Shown piece by piece: positions 8,488 through 18,032 of a stretch of DNA of 64,000 nt (positions are counted from its first letter, which is position 1; every line of letters starts with the position of its first letter). The stretch is from assembly GCF_003837865.1 (NCBI RefSeq), contig NZ_RQIS01000002.1, positions 1 to 64,000 of the forward strand, in the 5' to 3' direction. The notes under the pieces were generated by a model, which was given only the letters and a program-made list of their open reading frames with translations, did not search any database and was not told the origin of the DNA. The translations under genes were made by a program, and so were the position numbers. This DNA comes from Paraburkholderia dinghuensis. Its GTDB lineage: Bacteria; Pseudomonadota; Gammaproteobacteria; Burkholderiales; Burkholderiaceae.

Positions 8488-11400
8488 ATGTGGATTGTCA
8501 ATCTCGCCCTGAAGCGTCCGTACACGTTCATCGTGATGGCCATCATGATCGTGCTGGCCACGCCGTTCGCCCTGATGTCGATGGCGACAGACGTGTTACC
8601 GAACATCAACATCCCGGTCATCAGCATCATCTGGTCGTATACCGGGCTTTCCGCGAAGGATGTCGCGGGCCGCATCACGTCGGTCAACGAGCGCGGCCTC
8701 ACCACCACGGTCAGTAACATCGAGCACATCGAGTCGCAGTCGCTGCCCGGCATCGCCGTCATCAAGCTCTTTTTGCAGCCCGGTGCGAGCCTGCAGACCG
8801 CGATCGCGCAGACGGTCGCGTCGGAGCAGGCGCAGCTCAGACAGATGCCGCCGGGCGCTACGCCGCCGCTCGTCATCAGCTACTCGGCGTCCAGCATTCC
8901 GGTGATCCAGCTCGGCCTCTCCAGCAGGATGATGAGCGAGCAGGCGCTGGGCGACGTCGCGCTGAATTTTCTGCGCCCGCAACTCATCACGATTCCGGGC
9001 GCACAGGTGCCGTATCCGTACGGCGGCAAGTCGCGCGTGATTTCGGTCGATATCGACACGCGCGCGCTCATCTCGAAGGGGCTCACGCCCAGCGATATCG
9101 TCAACGCGGTCAACACGCAGAACCTGATCCTGCCGACCGGCACGGCAAAACTGGGGCCGACCGAATATCGCGTGGATACCAACGCGTCGCCGGAAACGAT
9201 CGCGGGCTTGAACCGCATTCCGGTGCAGACGGTCAACGGGGCGACCACGTACCTCGGCGACGTCGCGCACGTGCGCGACGGCTTCACACCACAGACCAAC
9301 GTGGTGCGCCAGGACGGCACGCGCGGTGTACTGATCTCGATTCTCAAGAGCGGCGACGCCTCCACGCTGCAGGTGGTGAACGACCTGAAGGCGCTGTTGC
9401 CAAAGGTACGCGACACGTTGCCCGCCGACCTCGTCATCAAGCCGCTCTTCGACCAGTCGATCTTCGTTGCGGCCGCCGTGCAGGGCGTGGTGCGCGAGGC
9501 GCTGATCGCCGCCGCGCTCACCGCCGCGATGATCCTGCTCTTCCTCGGCAACTGGCGCAGCACGCTCATCATCGCGGTATCGATTCCGTTGTCGATTCTC
9601 GCGTCGCTGCTGGCGCTCTACGCGCTTGGCGAGACGATCAACATCATGACGCTGGGCGGACTCGCACTCGCGGTGGGCATTCTCGTGGACGATGCGACCG
9701 TGACGATCGAGAACATCGAGCGTCACCTTCACCTGGGCGCGAACCTGCACGACGGCATTCTCGAAGGGGCGGGCGAGATCGCCGTGCCCGCGCTCGTCTC
9801 GACGATCTGCATTTGCATCGTGTTCGTGCCGATGTTCTTCCTCACGGGCGTCGCGCGTTTCCTGTTCGTGCCGCTCGCCGAGGCGGTGGTGTTCGCGATG
9901 ATCGCGTCGTACATCCTCTCGCGTACGCTCGTGCCGACGCTCGCCATGCTGCTGTTCACGCATGGCGGGCCGGATATCGGCCACCCGCACGCGGGCCCGG
10001 CACGCTCGCCGTTCGCTCGTATTCACGAGCGCTTTAACCATGCGTTCGAACGCGTGCGCGCGAACTACATTGCATTACTGAGCTTGTTGCTTGCGCGACG
10101 GCGCCTGTTCGGCAGTGCATTTCTCGCGTTCTGTCTGCTATCGCTCGTGCTGGTCTTTTTCCTCGGCCGCGACTTCTTCCCGTCCGTCGATGCGGGCAAC
10201 ATTCGCCTGCATATGCGCGCGCCGACCGGCTATCGCATCGAGGAAACCGCGCGTCTCGCGGATGAAGTCGAACGGACAATACGCGAGGTCGTGCCGCCGG
10301 ACCAGCTGGAAACGATCGTCGATAACCTCGGTTTGCCGTACAGCGGCATCAACCTTTCGTACAGCAATGCAGGGACGATCGGCACGCTCGACGGCGAAAT
10401 CCAGATCGCGCTCAAGCCCGATCACGACCCGTCACGCATCTATATCGACAAGCTGCGTGAACTGCTGCCACAGCGTTTCCCCGGTGTGGAGTTCTTTTTT
10501 CAACCTGCGGACATCATCACGCAGATCCTGAACTTCGGGCAGCCCGCCGCGATTGACGTGCAAGTGATCGGCGCGAATCTCGATCAGGACATGGCGGTTG
10601 CAGGCCATCTGCTCAAAGCGGTGCGCCAGATGCCTGGCGCCGTCGACGCGCGTATCCAGCAACGCAACGACGAACCGGCGCTGATGCTCGCGATGGACCG
10701 CACGCGCATGCAGCAGTTGAGCCTGAGCCCGCAGAACGTCGCGCAGAACGTACTGATCGCGCTGTCCGGGAGTTCGCAGACTTCGCCCGCGTTCTGGGTG
10801 AGCCCGCAGAACGGCGTCGAGTATCCGGTCACCGTGCAGACACCGCAGTATCGCGAAGCCTCCGTGAACGCGGTGATGGGCACACCGGTCTCGGCGCGGC
10901 CCAATGCGCCGCTGCAACTCGTCAGCAACCTCGTGCAGTTGCAGCCGCACGTAGGGCCCGCGATCGTCACGCACTACAACATCCGGCCCGTGATCGACCT
11001 GCTCGTCAGCGTGGAGGGCAGCGACCTCGGCTCGGTGGGTTCGCGCATCGACGGTCTCATCAAGTCCGCCCAGGCGAGCGTGCCGCGCGGCACGACGATC
11101 ACGATGCGCGGACAGATCGACACCATGCGCTCGTCGTACATCGGTCTCGGCGTGGGCATCGCCATGGCCATCGTGCTCGTGTATCTGCTGATCGTCGTGA
11201 ATTTCCAGTCGTGGGCCGATCCGCTCATCATCATCAGCGCGCTGCCGGCGGCGCTCGCGGGCATCGCGTGGATGTTGTTCATCACCGGCACACATCTGAG
11301 CGTGCCCGCGCTGACCGGCGCGATCATGACCGTCGGCGTCGCGACGGCGAACAGTATTCTCGTCGTGGCGTTCGCGCGGCAGCGCCTCGCCGCAGGCGTG

Positions 11401-11679
11401 TCCCCGCTCGCGGCGGCGCTCGAAGCCGGCGCGACGCGGATCCGCCCCGTGCTGATGACCGCGTTCGCCATGATGATCGGCATGGTGCCGATGGCACTCG
11501 GCCTGGGCGAGGGCGCCGAACAAAACGCGCCACTGGGTCGCGCAGTGATCGGCGGCCTGCTGTTTGCCACGGTTTCCACTCTACTTTTCGTTCCGCTGAT
11601 GTTCGCGACCGTGCACGGCCACCTCGCGCGCCGCGCCGCCGCGAAGCGCGAACGCGAGGCAAACCGCGGTCGCCACTGA
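8488..11679 (+). CDS. RND family efflux permease (AcrB/MdtB-like)
   Basis: Inner-membrane proton-driven pump of 1063 residues, the full RND length, with two repeats of TM1 plus a large periplasmic loop plus a TM2-6 bundle. The proton-relay aspartates are visible in GILVDDATVTIENIERH (TM4). The starts of both halves are typical (LALKRPYTFIVM; LLLARRRLFGSAF). It is the first gene of an efflux set with the membrane fusion protein at 11725 and outer-membrane factor at 12978. There are no methionine-rich metal sites that I can see, so drug or solvent efflux is as likely as metal efflux. Confidence 0.95.
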   Translation: MWIVNLALKRPYTFIVMAIMIVLATPFALMSMATDVLPNINIPVISIIWSYTGLSAKDVAGRITSVNERGLTTTVSNIEHIESQSLPGIAVIKLFLQPGASLQTAIAQTVASEQAQLRQMPPGATPPLVISYSASSIPVIQLGLSSRMMSEQALGDVALNFLRPQLITIPGAQVPYPYGGKSRVISVDIDTRALISKGLTPSDIVNAVNTQNLILPTGTAKLGPTEYRVDTNASPETIAGLNRIPVQTVNGATTYLGDVAHVRDGFTPQTNVVRQDGTRGVLISILKSGDASTLQVVNDLKALLPKVRDTLPADLVIKPLFDQSIFVAAAVQGVVREALIAAALTAAMILLFLGNWRSTLIIAVSIPLSILASLLALYALGETINIMTLGGLALAVGILVDDATVTIENIERHLHLGANLHDGILEGAGEIAVPALVSTICICIVFVPMFFLTGVARFLFVPLAEAVVFAMIASYILSRTLVPTLAMLLFTHGGPDIGHPHAGPARSPFARIHERFNHAFERVRANYIALLSLLLARRRLFGSAFLAFCLLSLVLVFFLGRDFFPSVDAGNIRLHMRAPTGYRIEETARLADEVERTIREVVPPDQLETIVDNLGLPYSGINLSYSNAGTIGTLDGEIQIALKPDHDPSRIYIDKLRELLPQRFPGVEFFFQPADIITQILNFGQPAAIDVQVIGANLDQDMAVAGHLLKAVRQMPGAVDARIQQRNDEPALMLAMDRTRMQQLSLSPQNVAQNVLIALSGSSQTSPAFWVSPQNGVEYPVTVQTPQYREASVNAVMGTPVSARPNAPLQLVSNLVQLQPHVGPAIVTHYNIRPVIDLLVSVEGSDLGSVGSRIDGLIKSAQASVPRGTTITMRGQIDTMRSSYIGLGVGIAMAIVLVYLLIVVNFQSWADPLIIISALPAALAGIAWMLFITGTHLSVPALTGAIMTVGVATANSILVVAFARQRLAAGVSPLAAALEAGATRIRPVLMTAFAMMIGMVPMALGLGEGAEQNAPLGRAVIGGLLFATVSTLLFVPLMFATVHGHLARRAAAKREREANRGRH

Positions 11680-11724
11680 AGCGGGACATTACGCAATCCG
11701 GTTACGTTTATTCTGGTCGATGAC

Positions 11725-12981
11725 ATGGAAGAACCTCATCATCATTCATCCCTCGACATCGCCGTGGGCGGTGGACAGCACGGCATGGATCTGCCCGGTC
11801 GACATCAGGCGGGCAAGCGCGCGCGGCTGGCGGTGATCGCCGTTGCGTTGCTGCTCGCAGCGGGCGCGGCTCGCACGATCGTCTCGAATCTGCAGAACGC
11901 GCATCATCTCGCCGACGTCACGAAGCGCAACGCAACGCAATACGTCAGCGTCGTGCAACCGGTCGCCGCCGGGTCGGACGGACGCATCGTACTGCCAGGT
12001 AGTTTGCGTGGCTTTGTCGAGGCGCCGATCTTTTCGCGCGCAAACGGCTATGTGCTGCACTGGTATGCCGACATCGGCGCGCACGTGCAGCAGGGTCAGT
12101 TGCTCGCCCAGATCGATACGCCCGAGATCGATCAGGAACTCGCGCAGGCGCAGGCACAGCGCGATCAGACTGCTTCGACGCTCGCGCTCGCCAGGACGTC
12201 CTTCGATCGCGCACAGCAATTGCGGCAGCGCGATGCGGTTTCGCAGCAGGAACTCGACGATCGCCAGGGCGCGTACAACCAGGACGTCGCGAGTCTGGCT
12301 GCCGCCGATGCCAACGTGCGCAGGCTAACGGAAATGAAGGGCTTCCAGCGTATCGTCGCGCCTATCACGGGCGTCATCACGCAGCGCAACGTCGATATCG
12401 GCGACCTCGTGAACGCGGGCAACGGCGGTTCGGGTCGCGCGCTCTTCGCCATTGCGCAGTCGGACCCGTTGCGGCTTTACGTCGACGTGCCGCAGACCTA
12501 CGCGCATCAGGTCGCGGTGGGTCAGCAAGTGAGCGTCACACAGCAGGAGATGCCGGGTGTGACGTTCGCGGGCACGGTCACGCGCACGTCGCAGGCAATC
12601 GACGTCGCGACGCGCACGCTGCAAGTGGAAATCACGCTGCCGAATCCTGACGGCAAACTCCTGCCGGGCGCATACGTCGAGGCGGCGCTCAAGACCGATT
12701 CGACGGGCCTCTTGAGCGTGCCGGGCAACACGTTGCTCTTCCGCGCGGAAGGTCCGCACCTCGCCGTCGTGGGGGCGAACGGGAAAGTGAAGCTCAAGCG
12801 CGTCGAGATCGCGCAGGATCTTGGACAGACGCTTGTGATCGGGCATGGACTCGACGCGGCGGATCGCGTGGTGCTGAACCCGAGCGATTCGATCGCCGAT
12901 GGTGACAGCGTTACCGTGGTTACGCCGGGTCCGAACGCGCCAGGCAGCGCCGGCGCAGCAGCGAAGCGGAGCACGACTTGA
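11725..12981 (+). CDS. RND efflux membrane fusion (periplasmic adaptor) protein
   Basis: HlyD/AcrA-type adaptor of 418 residues linking the permease to the outer-membrane channel. It has a single N-terminal membrane segment (about 31-52), the lipoyl half-motif VLHWYADIGAHVQQGQLLAQIDTPEID, a coiled-coil hairpin rich in Ala, Gln and Arg (about 125-190), the returning lipoyl half with PITGVITQRNVDIGDLV, and beta-barrel and membrane-proximal domains. Its last four bases overlap the start of the next gene, indicating translational coupling. Confidence 0.93.
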   Translation: MEEPHHHSSLDIAVGGGQHGMDLPGRHQAGKRARLAVIAVALLLAAGAARTIVSNLQNAHHLADVTKRNATQYVSVVQPVAAGSDGRIVLPGSLRGFVEAPIFSRANGYVLHWYADIGAHVQQGQLLAQIDTPEIDQELAQAQAQRDQTASTLALARTSFDRAQQLRQRDAVSQQELDDRQGAYNQDVASLAAADANVRRLTEMKGFQRIVAPITGVITQRNVDIGDLVNAGNGGSGRALFAIAQSDPLRLYVDVPQTYAHQVAVGQQVSVTQQEMPGVTFAGTVTRTSQAIDVATRTLQVEITLPNPDGKLLPGAYVEAALKTDSTGLLSVPGNTLLFRAEGPHLAVVGANGKVKLKRVEIAQDLGQTLVIGHGLDAADRVVLNPSDSIADGDSVTVVTPGPNAPGSAGAAAKRSTT

Positions 12982-14564
12982 AAGCGGTGTGCAAAGCGAA
13001 GGCGCACCTCGGCGCACCCGTTCGCGGCAGCCTTGCAGCGCTCGCCGCGATCGGTCTCACGGCCTGCACGGTCGGCCCCGATTACCGTGCGCCGCAGACG
13101 GAAAGTCCGGCGGCGTGGCGCGTCGATCCAGCCGATGCGTACTGGCGAGCGGCACAGCCCTCGCACGCGCCGCTCGATCCGCAATGGTGGAAGGCGTTCG
13201 ACGACGCGCAACTGAACGACCTCGAACAGCAGGCGCTAGCCGAAAACCAGACGCTTCGCATCGCCGCCGCGCACTACGCGCAGGCGCGCGCGACGCTGGC
13301 TTCGGTGTCGTCGCAACAGGCGCCGCAAGTCGCGCTCGATGCGAGCGCTGCACGCGAGCGCGTCTCGGCGAACCGTCCGCAAATGAGCTACGCGACACCG
13401 AATATGTCGACGGTGCAGAACGATCTGAAAATCGGCCCCACTGCCAGCTACGAGCTGGATCTGTTCGGGCGCATCCGGCGCATGGTCGAATCGGCGCAGG
13501 CATCGACGCAGCAGGCCGGCGACGATCTCGCAAACGCGCGCCTCGTCCTCACTGCCGAACTCGCGACCGATTATTTCGCGCTGCGCGAACTCGACGACGA
13601 AATCGACGTGGTGAACCGCTCCGTGGGATTGCAGCAGAAGGCGCTCGATTTCGTGAACGCGCAGCACGATCTCGGCGCTGTGTCGGGGCTCAATGTATTG
13701 CAGCAAAAGGCGCAACTCTCGGCGACGAAGACCCAGGTGCACTTGCTGGAGAATCAGCGTCAGCAGGACGAGCACGCCATCGCCCTGCTGATCGGCAAGG
13801 CCGCGCCCGTGTTCGCGATTGCGCCGATCGTCACGCCGCTGCCGGTGCCGGCGCTGCCCGCGGGCCTGCCGAGCGAACTGCTGCAGCGGCGGCCGGATGT
13901 CGCCTCCGCCGAGCGCGCGATGGCAGCGGCCAACGCGCAGATCGGCGTGGCGCGCTCGGCGTACTTCCCGGATGTCACGCTTTCGCCCAGTATCGGTTGG
14001 GAATCGACGCGTTTCGCCAATCTGTTCAGCGTACCGAGCCTCATGTGGTCGCTTGGCGCGACAGCGGGAGAAGTGCTGTTCGACGGTGGCAAGCGTGCAG
14101 CAGGCGTCGATTTTGCACAGGCTGGCTACGAGTCGGCACAGGCCACGTACCGGCAGACCGTGCTGACCGCGTTCCAGGAGGTTCAGAATGCGGTGACGGG
14201 CCTCTCGGTGCTGGACCGCGCATCGGGCGATGGGCAGGCGGCCGTGGACGACGCGCGCCAGTCATTCGAACTCGCGAACGCACGCTACCAGGGCGGGCTC
14301 GTCGCGTTCATCGACGTGCTGAATGCCGAGCAGCAATTACTTGCCAGCGAGCGTCAGGAAGTGCAGATTCATGGTCAGCAGGTGGCTATCGTGGTTTTTC
14401 TGGCGAAGGCGCTCGGCGGCGGCTGGAGTGTTGACGTGCGCGCGCTGGCGGCGGGGGTTCGGAGTTCGAACGTAAGCGCAGCGAACGTAAAGGCGGGCGC
14501 AAACGACACAGCGGATACCGCAACGCGCGATGCCTCGCTGGCTGCGGCGCTCGAATCGCGCTAG
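12978..14564 (+). CDS. Outer-membrane efflux lipoprotein, NodT/OprM family
   Basis: TolC-type outer-membrane channel of 528 residues. It probably starts at TTG in the TTGA overlap with the preceding stop codon. The N-terminus has a lipobox (IGLTAC, Cys about residue 30) followed by TVGPDYRAP, typical of NodT proteins. Two outer-membrane efflux repeats follow, each with long Ala/Gln-rich helices; ELLQRRPDVASAERAMAAANAQIGVARSAYFPDVTL marks the family (split here by domains). The C-terminus extends about 50 residues beyond the usual end and is Ala/Asn-rich. It completes the tripartite pump. Confidence 0.93.
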   Translation: MKAVCKAKAHLGAPVRGSLAALAAIGLTACTVGPDYRAPQTESPAAWRVDPADAYWRAAQPSHAPLDPQWWKAFDDAQLNDLEQQALAENQTLRIAAAHYAQARATLASVSSQQAPQVALDASAARERVSANRPQMSYATPNMSTVQNDLKIGPTASYELDLFGRIRRMVESAQASTQQAGDDLANARLVLTAELATDYFALRELDDEIDVVNRSVGLQQKALDFVNAQHDLGAVSGLNVLQQKAQLSATKTQVHLLENQRQQDEHAIALLIGKAAPVFAIAPIVTPLPVPALPAGLPSELLQRRPDVASAERAMAAANAQIGVARSAYFPDVTLSPSIGWESTRFANLFSVPSLMWSLGATAGEVLFDGGKRAAGVDFAQAGYESAQATYRQTVLTAFQEVQNAVTGLSVLDRASGDGQAAVDDARQSFELANARYQGGLVAFIDVLNAEQQLLASERQEVQIHGQQVAIVVFLAKALGGGWSVDVRALAAGVRSSNVSAANVKAGANDTADTATRDASLAAALESR

Positions 14565-14667
14565 CGCGCGGGGCGTTCTGGCCATCGCCGTTGCGTGAGG
14601 CAAATGCGTGACGCACACCTGCATGCGCAAGCAGACACAAGCGGCCGCGCGAAGAGGAGGAATGGGC

Positions 14668-15357
14668 ATGAAGGTATTGGTTATCGAAGACGAGCGCAAG
14701 GTCGTGGACTACCTGCGCAGCGGGTTGAGCGAGCAGGGCTGGATCGTCGATGTCGCGCTGGACGGTGAGGAAGGCGCGTGGATGGCCACGGAGTACGACT
14801 TCGATGTGATCGTGCTCGATGTGATGCTGCCGAAGCTCGACGGGTTCGGCGTGCTCAGCGCGGTGCGTGCGAAGAAGGACACGCCGGTCATCATGCTGAC
14901 TGCGCGCGATCGTGTCGACGATCGCGTGCACGGTCTGCGCGACGGCGCCGACGACTATCTGACGAAGCCATTCTCGTTCCTCGAACTCGTCGAGCGGCTG
15001 CGCGCGCTAACGCGCCGCGCGCGTGCGCAGGAGTCGACGTTGATTTCGGTGGGCGATCTGCAGGTGGACCTCATCAGCCGACGCGCGACACGCGACGGCG
15101 TGCGGCTCGATCTCACGGCGAAGGAGTTTCAGTTGCTGTCCGTGCTGGCACGGCGACGTGGCGAAATTCTCTCGAAGACGCTCATTACGGAACTCGTCTG
15201 GGACGTGAACTTCGAGAGCAACGCGAACGTCGTCGAAACTGCGATCAAGCGCTTGCGCGCGAAGCTCGACGGCCCGCACGCTGGGAAGCTGCTGCACACG
15301 ATTCGCGGAATGGGCTACGTGCTCGAAGTGCGCGAGGACGGAGGCCAGGCATCATGA
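14668..15357 (+). CDS. Two-component response regulator, OmpR family (CusR/IrlR-like)
   Basis: A 229-residue regulator. The receiver domain (1-115) has acidic residues E7/D8, phospho-acceptor D51 (IVLDVMLP), T/S in MLTARD and the conserved lysine in YLTKPF. The DNA-binding winged helix (about 128-225) has LTAKEFQLLSVLARR and VVETAIKRLRAKLD. The start at 14668 is preferred because GAGGAGG precedes it. Its stop overlaps the kinase start (ATGA), so the two are made together. It lies about 100 bases after the efflux channel gene and probably controls the RND system. Confidence 0.94.
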   Translation: MKVLVIEDERKVVDYLRSGLSEQGWIVDVALDGEEGAWMATEYDFDVIVLDVMLPKLDGFGVLSAVRAKKDTPVIMLTARDRVDDRVHGLRDGADDYLTKPFSFLELVERLRALTRRARAQESTLISVGDLQVDLISRRATRDGVRLDLTAKEFQLLSVLARRRGEILSKTLITELVWDVNFESNANVVETAIKRLRAKLDGPHAGKLLHTIRGMGYVLEVREDGGQAS

Positions 15358-16793
15358 AACGCTCGATTTCGCTGCGGCTTTCGGCGATGTTCGCAGCGGT
15401 GTCGCTCGTCGTGTTCACGCTCACGGGGACGGGCCTGTTCCTGTTGATGAAGAATCAGCTTTTCAACGAGGCGCGCGAGACACTCGATACACGCGCGCGT
15501 ATCGCGACGCTGATCGTGGCGCACGCGCCCGACGTGAAAAAGTGGGCGTTCGTGCAGGAGAAGCTGCGCGACCTGTCTCCCGCCGACAGCCGCATGCATT
15601 ACTACGTCGAGGGACCCGATCCACGTTTTCGCTTTGGCACACCGATCGTCGGCGAGGTGGTCGACACCATGGGCGCGAATCACCAGCGCGTGCGGCCGCC
15701 CGGCAGCGACTTCGACGTGCTCATGACGAGCTTCATGGTGCCCGCCAGCGGCGACCGGCCCGAGGTGAGGCTCGTCGTCGCGAGCGACTGCGAGCGCACG
15801 CAACTGATGCTGAGGCGATTCGGCATCGTGCTTGGATTGCTGATCGCGATGTCCACGATCGCGGTCGCGCTCCTGAGCCGCGTGGTCACCCGATTCGGCC
15901 TTGCGCCGCTCACGCGGCTCTCGCGCGAGGCGGCGCAAGTGAGTCCGTCGAACCGGCGGCAGCGCCTGCGCACGGACGAACTGCCCGAGGAACTGCACGA
16001 ACTGGCGAGTTCCTTCAACGGCGCGCTCGAGCGGCTCGACAAGTCGTACGGACGCCTCGAATCGTTCAACGCCGACGTGGCCCACGAACTGCGCACGCCG
16101 GTCAGCATCCTGATCGGACAGACGCAGGTTGCGCTCACGCGAGACCGCTCGGTGCTGCAACTTCGCCAGACGCTTCAATCGAATCTGGAGGAGTTCGAAC
16201 GATTGCGCGTGATCGTCAACGACATGCTGTTCCTCTCGCGCAGCGATCGGGGAGAGCGCGCGACGGATCTCGCCGAGGTGTCACTGCGTTCGGAAGTGGA
16301 ACGCATGCTGGAATTCCTGGAAATGCCGCTCGAAGAAGCGCTACTACACGTCGAGGTGCAAGGCGATGCGCGTGCATGGGTCAACACATCGCTGATCGGG
16401 CGCGCGGTGAGCAATCTTTTCGTCAACGCCATTCAGCATTCGGCGCCTGGCATGACGCTGCAGGCGACCATCGCGCCGCAGGACGGCCATGTCGAAATCG
16501 CCGTGTCGAATCCGGGTGAGCCGCTCGATCCGGTCGTGCGAGAGCACATTTTCGACCGCTTTTACCGCATCCAGGAGGCACGTTCGAACAGCCACGAGAA
16601 TCACGGGCTCGGTTTGTCGATCGTGAAAGCGGTCGCTGAAATGCATGGCGGCACGGTGTTCGTGCGCAGCGCGAACGGCGTCAATACGTTTGGCTTCTCC
16701 GTGGCCGTCGACGGCACGCCGGTAGCCGCGGCGTTCGAGTCGGAAAAGGAGCACCGCGGGCGCGCGGGACTGCCGTTGCACGTCTCGCCGTGA
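15354..16793 (+). CDS. Sensor histidine kinase, heavy-metal/CusS-like
   Basis: Membrane kinase of 479 residues. It has TM1 at about 12-33, a periplasmic sensor domain of about 120 residues, TM2 at about 160-182, then HAMP (about 183-235). The H-box is ADVAHELRTPVSIL with phospho-accepting His at about 244. The ATPase domain shows the N-box (VSNLFVNAIQHS), the G1-type segment and the G2 box (HGLGLSIVKAVAEMHGG). The start overlaps the regulator stop by four bases. The ligand is unknown; the family name reflects similarity to metal sensors rather than proof of metal sensing. Confidence 0.93.
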   Translation: MKRSISLRLSAMFAAVSLVVFTLTGTGLFLLMKNQLFNEARETLDTRARIATLIVAHAPDVKKWAFVQEKLRDLSPADSRMHYYVEGPDPRFRFGTPIVGEVVDTMGANHQRVRPPGSDFDVLMTSFMVPASGDRPEVRLVVASDCERTQLMLRRFGIVLGLLIAMSTIAVALLSRVVTRFGLAPLTRLSREAAQVSPSNRRQRLRTDELPEELHELASSFNGALERLDKSYGRLESFNADVAHELRTPVSILIGQTQVALTRDRSVLQLRQTLQSNLEEFERLRVIVNDMLFLSRSDRGERATDLAEVSLRSEVERMLEFLEMPLEEALLHVEVQGDARAWVNTSLIGRAVSNLFVNAIQHSAPGMTLQATIAPQDGHVEIAVSNPGEPLDPVVREHIFDRFYRIQEARSNSHENHGLGLSIVKAVAEMHGGTVFVRSANGVNTFGFSVAVDGTPVAAAFESEKEHRGRAGLPLHVSP

Positions 16794-16811
16794 CGCACGC
16801 GGGCGTGTGGC

Positions 16812-17897
16812 TCACTCGGGATTTTTATCGACGTCGGTGCCTTCCTGTGCGTGCAGGTCGCGGCGCAGCAAATCCCAGCAACTGATGAATAGAGCGGCGA
16901 CCAGCGGCCCGATCACGAAGCCGTTGACGCCGATTAGCGAGATGCCGCCGAGCGTCGAGATCAGCACGACCCAGTCGGGCAGGCGCGTGTCCTTGCCCAC
17001 GAGCACGGGGCGCAGGATGTTGTCGATGGTGCCGATCACGAGCACGCCGAAGATCGCGAGGCCGAGCCCCCTTGCGATTGCGCCCGTCGACAAGAGGTAG
17101 ATGGCGATGGGCCCCCACACGAGGAACGCGCCCACGGCGGGCAAGAGCGACAGCAGCATCATCACGAAGCCCCACAACACGGCGCCCTGAATACCCACTA
17201 CCCACAGCGCGATGCCGCCGAGCGCGCCCTGCACGAACGCCACCGCAAGGTTGCCTTTCACCGTCGCGCGAATGACCGTGGTGAACTTGCGGATCAGATG
17301 CTGCTTGTGCAGTTCATCGAGTGGAATGGCGTCGCGCACGGACCGTGAGATTTCGCGTCCGTCGCGAACGAGAAAAAAGAACATGTAGAGCATCACGAAG
17401 AAGCTCACCACGACCTGCAACGTGATCTGTCCGACGCTCAGCGCGCTCGTCGCGACGAACTGGCTGATTCGCGCGGCACCGGCCGAGAGACGCTGCTGCA
17501 GGCCGGGCAGGTCCATCAGGTCGTAACGTTCGAGCAGATTCTGCACCGACTGCGGCAAAGCACGGACTGCCTGGCTGAAGAATGCACCGACGTCGAGACT
17601 GCCCGACCTCACCTGCGCATACGCGTGGGAAATCTCCCGGATCAGCGTGCCTGCTACGAATGTGAGCGGCAGGATCACGATCACGACGCAGATCGTGAGG
17701 GTGAGCAGGGCAGCGAGATTGCGGCGACCGCCGAGCCGCGCGACGAGCCAGCGTTGCACGGGCTGGAAGATCAGCGCGAGTATGGTGCCCCACAGCACGG
17801 TGCTGAAGAACGGCGCGAGGACGAAGCAAAGCGCGATGGAAACGGCGAGCAGCAGAAGATAGAACGACGCCTGGTGGAGACTCTTGTTGCCGTTCAT
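16812..17897 (-). CDS. AI-2E family transporter (PerM/YdiK-like membrane protein)
   Basis: Polytopic membrane protein of about 361 residues with seven to eight hydrophobic helices in the AI-2E/PerM arrangement. Visible are an N-terminal pair of helices (YLLLLAVSIALCFVLAPFF), the long amphipathic loop, and the C-terminal GVNGFVIGPLVAALFISCW. Members include the AI-2 exporter TqsA and Na+/H+ antiporter-like proteins, so substrate cannot be assigned. An upstream in-frame start at 17954 would add 19 polar residues; the shorter form is preferred. It converges on the sensor kinase with only an 18-base gap. Confidence 0.87.
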   Translation of the reverse strand: MNGNKSLHQASFYLLLLAVSIALCFVLAPFFSTVLWGTILALIFQPVQRWLVARLGGRRNLAALLTLTICVVIVILPLTFVAGTLIREISHAYAQVRSGSLDVGAFFSQAVRALPQSVQNLLERYDLMDLPGLQQRLSAGAARISQFVATSALSVGQITLQVVVSFFVMLYMFFFLVRDGREISRSVRDAIPLDELHKQHLIRKFTTVIRATVKGNLAVAFVQGALGGIALWVVGIQGAVLWGFVMMLLSLLPAVGAFLVWGPIAIYLLSTGAIARGLGLAIFGVLVIGTIDNILRPVLVGKDTRLPDWVVLISTLGGISLIGVNGFVIGPLVAALFISCWDLLRRDLHAQEGTDVDKNPE

Positions 17898-18032
17898 GGG
17901 CGATGGATTCCTGTCGGGCCGGGCAAGGGGCAAATGGGTGACGTTGCCGCCCATGATAGCGGCTCATCCACGCGGACCGTCGCGCAAACGCGCGCGTGGG
18001 AGACACGGCGCGGTTTGCGATCCCTGTGCTAT

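Noticed and set aside
12899..14434. 511-codon frame overlapping the efflux channel gene
   Set aside because: Arg/Ala-rich third-frame shadow; the NodT frame has lipobox and family motifs.
8488..16793. Assigning the RND set firmly as a heavy-metal (Cus-type) pump
   Set aside because: The two-component genes resemble CusRS/IrlRS, but the permease shows no metal-specific residues I can identify.
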